19,771 bases of DNA from Candidatus Aminicenantota bacterium. Its GTDB lineage: Bacteria > Acidobacteriota > Aminicenantia > UBA2199. Below are positions 15,692-19,771 of the stretch, one piece after another. Each line of letters opens with the position of its first letter. The stretch's first letter is position 1. The stretch is from the NCBI GenBank assembly GCA_024644125.1, contig JAHELQ010000034.1:1-19771 (forward strand), given 5' to 3'. The notes beneath the pieces are model-generated. The model ran no database searches and was not told the origin of the DNA. It worked only from the letters and a program-made list of their open reading frames with translations. The position numbers were made by a program, and so were the translations under genes.

Positions 15692-16207
15692 TCAATCTAA
15701 TGTCGCTATATATTTTTCAGTGTGTTGACGACGTTTATTGCTGGTATATTCTTCCACAGTGATGAATTTCACCGCTTTGGTGGGGCAGGCGGCGACGCAC
15801 GCCGGCAGCTCGCCATCTTGCAAGCGGTGGAAACACAAATCGCATTTTAAAAGGTTTTTGCCGCTGGCCTCCTGCTTGATCACTCCAAACGGGCAGGCCA
15901 GGATACAGGCGCGGCAACCGATGCACCGCCGGTTATCCAATAGGATGGGAGCTCCTTCATGATCCCGCGTGATGGCGTTACTGGGACAAATAGCCATGCA
16001 GGGCGCGTCGTCGCAATGGCGGCAAAAAAACGGAACCGGCTGGTTTCCGATGTGATCGATAATGATGCGGGAAACCGGTTTTGTTTCCCCATATACCGCT
16101 TCGGTCAGTGAGTTGTAGTGTGAATGGGCCAGCGCGCATTGGAGTTTACATGTGTGGCAACCAAGACATTTCTCAATGTCCACAACAATAATTTTGTCGG
16201 CGGCCAT
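15692..16207 (-). CDS. CooF/HycB-like polyferredoxin, four 4Fe-4S clusters
   Basis: This 171-residue ferredoxin has sixteen cysteines in four groups: 14/17/20/24, 62/65/70/74, 95/98/101/105 and 122/125/137/141. This is the layout of the CooF, HycB and DmsB-type electron-transfer subunits, with four 4Fe-4S clusters. No signal peptide is present, so it acts in the cytoplasm. It begins one base after the cooS stop, with GGAG eight bases before the ATG inside cooS. The natural reading is that it serves as the electron partner of CODH, as CooF does for CooS in other organisms. It could also feed the NuoG-like protein encoded immediately downstream. Confidence 0.85.
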   Translation of the reverse strand: MAADKIIVVDIEKCLGCHTCKLQCALAHSHYNSLTEAVYGETKPVSRIIIDHIGNQPVPFFCRHCDDAPCMAICPSNAITRDHEGAPILLDNRRCIGCRACILACPFGVIKQEASGKNLLKCDLCFHRLQDGELPACVAACPTKAVKFITVEEYTSNKRRQHTEKYIATLD

Positions 16208-16208
16208 T

Positions 16209-18149
16209 CTACTTACTCCCCTGAATCTCCATCGGCGGGACGCTCTGTGGGTACATCATTGGCTTCAGTTTCAGGGCGGCGCGCTTTTTATCGATGTGCG
16301 CCAACATCATATGCGCGGCCTTCACCGGGTCCGGCTGGAACGCCCATTTCCCGCCGACCTCAAATTCGATTTCATCGGTAAGGTAGGCCTTCAGATTGGG
16401 GCTGCCCATCATGGGGAGCGGGTGGCCGATCACGGTGTATACACCGGAGGCGACAAAGTAGAAACCGATGGAGACCGCTTTTTCGCTCATCCATTCGGGA
16501 GCTGCGCCCGCCACCGGTAGATGGCAGAGATCGTCGCCCAGACCGCCTTCCGCCAGGACCGCGGTCAGAGTGGTCAAAATACGGCTATTGTCCACGCACG
16601 AACCCAGGTGAATCACCGGCGGAATCCCCACCGCGGCGCATACCTCTTGCAAACCTTTGCCCGCGTATTCGAACGCGCTCTCGGGTTTGAGAAGGCCGTG
16701 TTTGGCGCAAGAGATGGCGTTGCAACCGGTGGTGACCACAAGTACGTCGTTTTTTATCAGTTCTTTGACCATTTGAATATGGCCTTTTTCATAGTCGATA
16801 TTTGGATTGGAGCAGCCGATCACGCCTGCGGCGCCGCGCAGACGGCCGGAGATGATGGCGTCGTTCAGAGGCCGGTAGGTGGAGCGATAGGTTCCTCCAA
16901 GGAAGCGGAAGATCGATTCGGTGGAGAATCCGGCAACCAGGTCTTCCCGGTGCTCCGGGATGTGAGTTTTGGATGGTTGCCGGTTGGGGAAGTTATCGAT
17001 GGCTTCGGTCAAAATTTGCCGGGCAATGGAGGTCGCCGCCTCTTCCTTGAATTCCATATGCGTGACCCCCGGCATCTTGCATTTTGGGGAGGTGGTGATC
17101 AGGCGGGTGTGGAAGCAGCCGCTGATTTTATCCAGTCCCGGCATGATGCATTGGACATCTACCACCATTGCGTCAACGGCTCCGGTCATGATTGCCAGCT
17201 CTTGTTGAAGAAAACTGCCGGCCAGCGGGATGCCGTGCCGCATCAAAATTTCGTTGGCGGTACAGCAGATGCCTGCCACATTAATACCGGCTGCGCCTTT
17301 CTCTTTTGCCAGGGCAATCATGTCCGGCGCCTGGGATACCACGGCGATGATGTCGGAGAGTGTGGGCTCGTGTCCATGCACCACCACATTCACCCAGTCT
17401 TTTTTCAACACGCCGAGATTGGCTTCGGCTCTCAGTGGTGTGGGGGAGCCGAACAACACATCGGACAATTCCGTGGCTACCAGCGAACCGCCCCAACCAT
17501 CGGCGATGGCGGTGCGCATGCCGTGGCGAATAATGTTTTTGTAGTCCACATCCACCCCCATATGGGTACGGTGCATGGTTTCGACGATTTCCCGGTCGAT
17601 GCTGCGGGGGGTGATGCCCAATGCGTCCCAGACCTTGCGGCGGTTTGGGGGCGCATAGGAGAGTATATCGATAGTGCCTTCGTATTTGCCGAATTCTTCC
17701 AGAGCTTTTTTCGCCACATCGCGCGCAATATCTTTGGTTGAGCGATTTTCAACGGCAATATTGTAATTGGTCGCCACCCGTTTTAACTTGCTTTCGTCTT
17801 TGATTTTATAGTCGCAGTTTTTGTCGCCGGCTGCCAATAACAAAGTATGGGCTACATCCCGCCCGTGGTCCGAATGAGCGGCGGCTCCGCCTGCAATCAT
17901 GCGGGCGATATTACGGGCTGCGATGGTGTCTGCACTGGCGCCGCAAATCCCCTTGTCGGGTCCCTCGCCGAAGGGATCGATGCGGCAGGGTCCCATACTG
18001 CAATTGGTGCAGCACAATCCCAAACTTCCGAAGCCGCACTGCGGCTGCATGGATTTGTACCGATCCCAGACGGTATCGATGTTCTCCTGCTTCGCTTTCA
18101 GGGCCATTTCACGGGATGCGGGATCCGCAAATTTCAGATCATTCGCCAT
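16209..18149 (-). CDS. cooS: Ni-Fe carbon monoxide dehydrogenase catalytic subunit (CooS/AcsA)
   Basis: This enzyme interconverts CO2 and CO and, when bound to ACS, sends CO through an internal tunnel. The 646-residue protein carries the D-cluster cysteines Cys38 and Cys46, the B-cluster Cys47, Cys50, Cys55 and Cys69, and C-cluster candidates His260, Cys295/296, Cys334, Cys446, Cys476 and Cys518. The acid-base Lys of the C-terminal region fits MSEKA. It is the bacterial form, and its neighbour acsB has the docking domain, so it most likely forms the bifunctional CODH/ACS (the AcsA role). ATG 18149 follows GGAGG by four bases and overlaps the end of cooC by 11 bases. Confidence 0.96.
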   Translation of the reverse strand: MANDLKFADPASREMALKAKQENIDTVWDRYKSMQPQCGFGSLGLCCTNCSMGPCRIDPFGEGPDKGICGASADTIAARNIARMIAGGAAAHSDHGRDVAHTLLLAAGDKNCDYKIKDESKLKRVATNYNIAVENRSTKDIARDVAKKALEEFGKYEGTIDILSYAPPNRRKVWDALGITPRSIDREIVETMHRTHMGVDVDYKNIIRHGMRTAIADGWGGSLVATELSDVLFGSPTPLRAEANLGVLKKDWVNVVVHGHEPTLSDIIAVVSQAPDMIALAKEKGAAGINVAGICCTANEILMRHGIPLAGSFLQQELAIMTGAVDAMVVDVQCIMPGLDKISGCFHTRLITTSPKCKMPGVTHMEFKEEAATSIARQILTEAIDNFPNRQPSKTHIPEHREDLVAGFSTESIFRFLGGTYRSTYRPLNDAIISGRLRGAAGVIGCSNPNIDYEKGHIQMVKELIKNDVLVVTTGCNAISCAKHGLLKPESAFEYAGKGLQEVCAAVGIPPVIHLGSCVDNSRILTTLTAVLAEGGLGDDLCHLPVAGAAPEWMSEKAVSIGFYFVASGVYTVIGHPLPMMGSPNLKAYLTDEIEFEVGGKWAFQPDPVKAAHMMLAHIDKKRAALKLKPMMYPQSVPPMEIQGSK

Positions 18150-18909
18150 GGTTCCTCCAATTTTCTATAATTTCCTTCAATTGTTGTAGTGGTTTTCCAT
18201 CGATATCCAGGGCGGAGCGTCCGTTGGTGTTTATTGCCCGGATTTCATCCGCGTCGTCGATAAAACCTGCGATTTTTATATCGTCTAATTGTTCGCTGAT
18301 AAATTCTCTATCGGAGTTAGATCTCGTTTTGTTGCCGATGACCTCGATGTGGCGAATCCCCAGGTCGCTCGCCAGTCGGTTGATCCTCCGGGCGGTCTGG
18401 ATACTGGCCTTGCTGGGTTCCACGATCACCGCCAGGCGATCCACTCCCATCGCCGTACCGCGGCCCAGGTGTTCGATCCCGGCTTCCATGTCCAGGAGCA
18501 CTGTTTCGTCGCGAAGCAACACCATATGGGAGAGCAGGTGTTTCAAAAATGTATTGATGGGACATGCGCAACCGCTACCGCCTCTGGAAATGGTGCCCAT
18601 TGCCATGAATTTTATGCCCCGGTGCTCAATGCAAAATCTATCGGGGATATCATCCACTCCAGGGTTCATCTTGAAAAAGGGCGCCGGCTGATTGGGCTTG
18701 GTGCCGGTGCGTTCGGCGATCAGTTCTTTGAAATGGGAGATAGGTAAAACCGGCGTGGATTCCGGTATACCAGCTATGCCCGCAAGGTTCATATCCGGAT
18801 CCGCGTCCACCGCCAGGACAGAATGTCCGTAATCACGAAAAATCCGTGCCATCAGCGCGATGCAGGTTGATTTGCCAACACCGCCTTTACCGCTGACAGC
18901 TAGCTTCAT
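18139..18909 (-). CDS. cooC: CooC-type nickel-insertion ATPase (CODH-proximal copy)
   Basis: The first gene of the operon encodes a 256-residue P-loop ATPase with deviant Walker A GKGGVGKS (7-14), DADPDMNL (35-42) and metal-binding Cys114-Ala-Cys116. CooC dimers deliver nickel to the CODH C-cluster, and the position directly before cooS with an 11-base overlap fits that task. A GTG at 18936 is in frame, but its ribosome site would touch the codon and homologues start at MKLAVSGKGG, so ATG 18909 is chosen. It differs clearly from the second copy at 8603-9379 in length and in the region between the two motifs. Confidence 0.9.
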   Translation of the reverse strand: MKLAVSGKGGVGKSTCIALMARIFRDYGHSVLAVDADPDMNLAGIAGIPESTPVLPISHFKELIAERTGTKPNQPAPFFKMNPGVDDIPDRFCIEHRGIKFMAMGTISRGGSGCACPINTFLKHLLSHMVLLRDETVLLDMEAGIEHLGRGTAMGVDRLAVIVEPSKASIQTARRINRLASDLGIRHIEVIGNKTRSNSDREFISEQLDDIKIAGFIDDADEIRAINTNGRSALDIDGKPLQQLKEIIENWRNHGE

Positions 18910-19006
18910 GCTTCCAGTTTCCTTTTCAAGTTTCACTCCTCGGGGTTTCGCAGCCCCGATCTAACATTTCTTCTAATTTAGGGCCGTCGGAACAAAACCT
19001 CCGGCA

Positions 19007-19035
19007 ACGTTCGATTCATGGGCGAGTACGTTCGA
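19007..19035. repeat. Tandem ACGTTCGA direct repeat, 21-bp period
   Basis: ACGTTCGA occurs at 19007-19014 and again at 19028-19035. The spacing of 21 bp puts both copies on the same face of the DNA helix, about two turns apart. They lie in the leader downstream of the candidate operon promoter. A regulator could bind here, or the pair may be chance. Confidence 0.4.
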
Positions 19036-19074
19036 ACTGTTTAGAACAGGTGACCTTTTGTTCAAAAAGACCTT

Positions 19075-19095
19075 TATATCAACTATATCAATATA
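19075..19095. repeat. TATATCAA direct repeat and overlapping CTATAT/ATATAG inverted repeat
   Basis: TATATCAA is repeated at 19075-19082 and 19084-19091 with a 9-bp period. The second copy is also part of an inverted repeat (CTATAT, two bases, ATATAG; 19083-19096 region). The site lies just downstream of the candidate start site and could be an operator. AT-rich sequence makes chance repeats more likely. Confidence 0.3.
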
Positions 19096-19105
19096 GCCAG
19101 ATTTA

Positions 19106-19133
19106 GTTATATTGTTCATGGACATATTGTAAA
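19106..19133 (-). promoter_or_regulatory. Candidate promoter of the CODH/ACS operon
   Basis: On the minus strand TTTACA (19128-19133) and TATAAC (19106-19111) are separated by 16 bp, each matching the consensus at five of six positions. It lies in the AT-rich gap between the DUF3786 gene and cooC. It is the best sigma70-like site there, but other weak -10 boxes occur in this AT-rich stretch. Confidence 0.5.
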
Positions 19134-19230
19134 CAAAATAAAAACGATTTGCAACATTTTTCCCTAATCTTTTTTAAAAAAAATTTTTTCCCCTGGAATT
19201 AAGGGTGCTTGAGGCCTTCGAAGGAATTTG
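19134..19230. other. AT-rich intergenic segment with T6-A8-T6 tract, possible weak terminator of the DUF3786 gene
   Basis: A run of six T, eight A and six T (19170-19189) is likely to bend or stiffen the DNA. Read leftward from the DUF3786 stop, a small CCTTCGAAGG palindrome (19215-19224) and a short CCC/GGG stem precede the T-rich part. This may act as a weak terminator, but the stem is not convincing. No gene is seen here. Confidence 0.3.
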
Positions 19231-19771
19231 TTAGATCGACCAGGCGATCATGCCTGCCAGTACGGCGATGTCTTCTGTCGGAAGAATTTGTTTGACGCTC
19301 TCGTTAAAGAGAATATTGCATTCGGGAGGAAACTCATCGTCCTCTTCCCAGAGGACAATCCCCACCCGAATCTTCGGCAGCGGCGCCACTGCGACGCCGA
19401 TGGTCCCAAATTCGATGGTTTCGCTAGCTAGATGGTTGGTTGCCGGGAGTAGACGTCCTACTTCCGCGCCAAATTTCTTGAGTATCGGATCGATCGCCCG
19501 CTTCTTGAAAGCCGGGAAATAGATTTCACCGCCGGGCAATTCCTTGAACGACACCCATTTGTCGTTGCTGATGGATTCTACTCTTCCTTCGCAGTCCAGA
19601 TAGTGAAGAAGCAAGACCTCGTGGTAATCCTTCAGCGCCATATCTCCGGACAGGACTGTGATGACTCGATTTTCAGTGTCGATATCCATGTCCTTCCCCA
19701 AAAAAAGCACTGTTTGCCGCCGGATTCCCTTCTCCCGCAACACATCCCACGCCAAATTCACCGCGATTTCA
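19231..19771 (-). CDS. DUF3786 family protein, N-terminus cut by window edge
   Basis: The frame stays open to the window edge, with 180 codons visible and a stop at 19231-19233. The sequence matches the DUF3786 pattern: an early NLAWDVL segment, LLLHYL, the W-V-S-F-K-E-L-P-G-G block, PAFKKRAIDPILKKFG, a VLWEEDDEFPPECNILF segment and a PTEDIAVLAG end. The first visible GTG (19761) need not be the start, since the frame continues upstream. DUF3786 proteins occur in anaerobes, and some carry an AcsC-like iron-sulfur domain; none is visible in this part. The biochemical role is unknown. It lies upstream of the CODH/ACS operon on the same strand, with about 320 bases between. Confidence 0.8.
   Translation of the reverse strand, partial: EIAVNLAWDVLREKGIRRQTVLFLGKDMDIDTENRVITVLSGDMALKDYHEVLLLHYLDCEGRVESISNDKWVSFKELPGGEIYFPAFKKRAIDPILKKFGAEVGRLLPATNHLASETIEFGTIGVAVAPLPKIRVGIVLWEEDDEFPPECNILFNESVKQILPTEDIAVLAGMIAWSI

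Larger units (their letters stand above)
18910..19099 (-). promoter_or_regulatory. Structured 5' leader of the CODH/ACS operon
   Basis: If transcription starts about seven bases after the -10 box at 19106-19111, the leader is about 190 nt and contains no gene. On the RNA strand several stems can form. One is CTGTT/AACAG at 19038-19050. A second, at 18983-19005, has GCCG and GG paired with CC and CGGC and a symmetric GA/GA internal step. A third, at 18940-18959, pairs TCGGGG with CCCCGA and ends about 30 bases before the cooC ATG. No T-run follows any of them. I recognise no known riboswitch class: no cobalamin, SAM, folate or Moco signature is seen. Confidence 0.4.

Noticed and set aside
16521..17741. 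Long open frame (about 406 codons) on the plus strand opposite cooS
   Set aside because: It is fully antisense to a CODH gene with all its metal ligands intact. The translation shows no known domain, and long antisense frames are common opposite GC-rich genes.
18940..18959. Strong 6-bp G/C hairpin upstream of cooC as an attenuator
   Set aside because: No T-run follows on the transcribed strand. It was kept only as part of the leader structure, not as a terminator.
18910..19099. Cobalamin riboswitch before the CODH/ACS operon
   Set aside because: Corrinoid use made this worth checking, but the B12 box and the conserved core are not seen; GGTCACCTG is only a superficial likeness.
1..19771. 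CRISPR arrays, tRNA or rRNA genes, insertion sequences
   Set aside because: No regularly spaced repeats, no tRNA or rRNA sequence, and no transposase gene or terminal inverted repeats were seen anywhere in the window.

Overview
The window comes from an anaerobic bacterium that runs the Wood-Ljungdahl (reductive acetyl-CoA) pathway. Bacterial features are clear: Shine-Dalgarno sites, sigma70-type promoters spaced by 16-17 bp, and a single-chain acetyl-CoA synthase with the N-terminal domain that the archaeal protein lacks. The taxon cannot be fixed from the sequence. Base composition is moderately GC-rich, except for AT-rich promoter regions.

Left edge (1-510, minus strand): a truncated alpha/beta hydrolase, probably read from a leaderless mRNA. 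Next (533-5442, plus strand) is a molybdenum/tungsten cofactor operon. A promoter drives a Moco/Tuco-family riboswitch, followed by wtpA-wtpB-wtpC (tungstate/molybdate ABC importer), moeA (metal insertion into molybdopterin) and moaA (first step of molybdopterin synthesis). The MoaA is unusually short. The likely clients are Mo/W enzymes such as formate dehydrogenase, which supplies the methyl branch of the pathway, although no such gene lies in this window.

Middle (5476-6486, plus strand): two small units of unknown function, each with its own promoter. One encodes a 50-residue single-pass membrane protein and the other a 224-residue lipoprotein with a TTG start. A strong hairpin at 6518-6559 separates these from the converging operon and has its T-tract on the minus-strand side.

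Right (18909 down to 6602, minus strand): a tightly packed ten-gene CODH/ACS operon. In transcription order it is cooC, cooS (CODH), a CooF-like ferredoxin with 16 cysteines, a NuoG-like 2Fe-2S/4Fe-4S protein, acsB (ACS), acsC (corrinoid protein large subunit), acsV (RACo reactivator), a second cooC/acsF, acsD (corrinoid protein small subunit), and a MetE-core methionine synthase homologue. Many genes overlap or are 1-20 bp apart, which suggests coupled translation. The operon appears to start from a promoter at 19106-19133 and carries a leader of about 190 nt with several hairpins and repeats. The methyltransferase AcsE is absent. The last gene instead encodes a zinc-type methyltransferase that could take methyl groups from the corrinoid protein to make methionine. 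At the right edge is a 5'-truncated DUF3786 gene on the same strand.

The most interesting points are the riboswitch with its alternative pairings, the MetE-core gene fused into the acs operon, the paired Fe-S proteins between CODH and ACS, the compact MoaA, and the uncharacterised operon leader.
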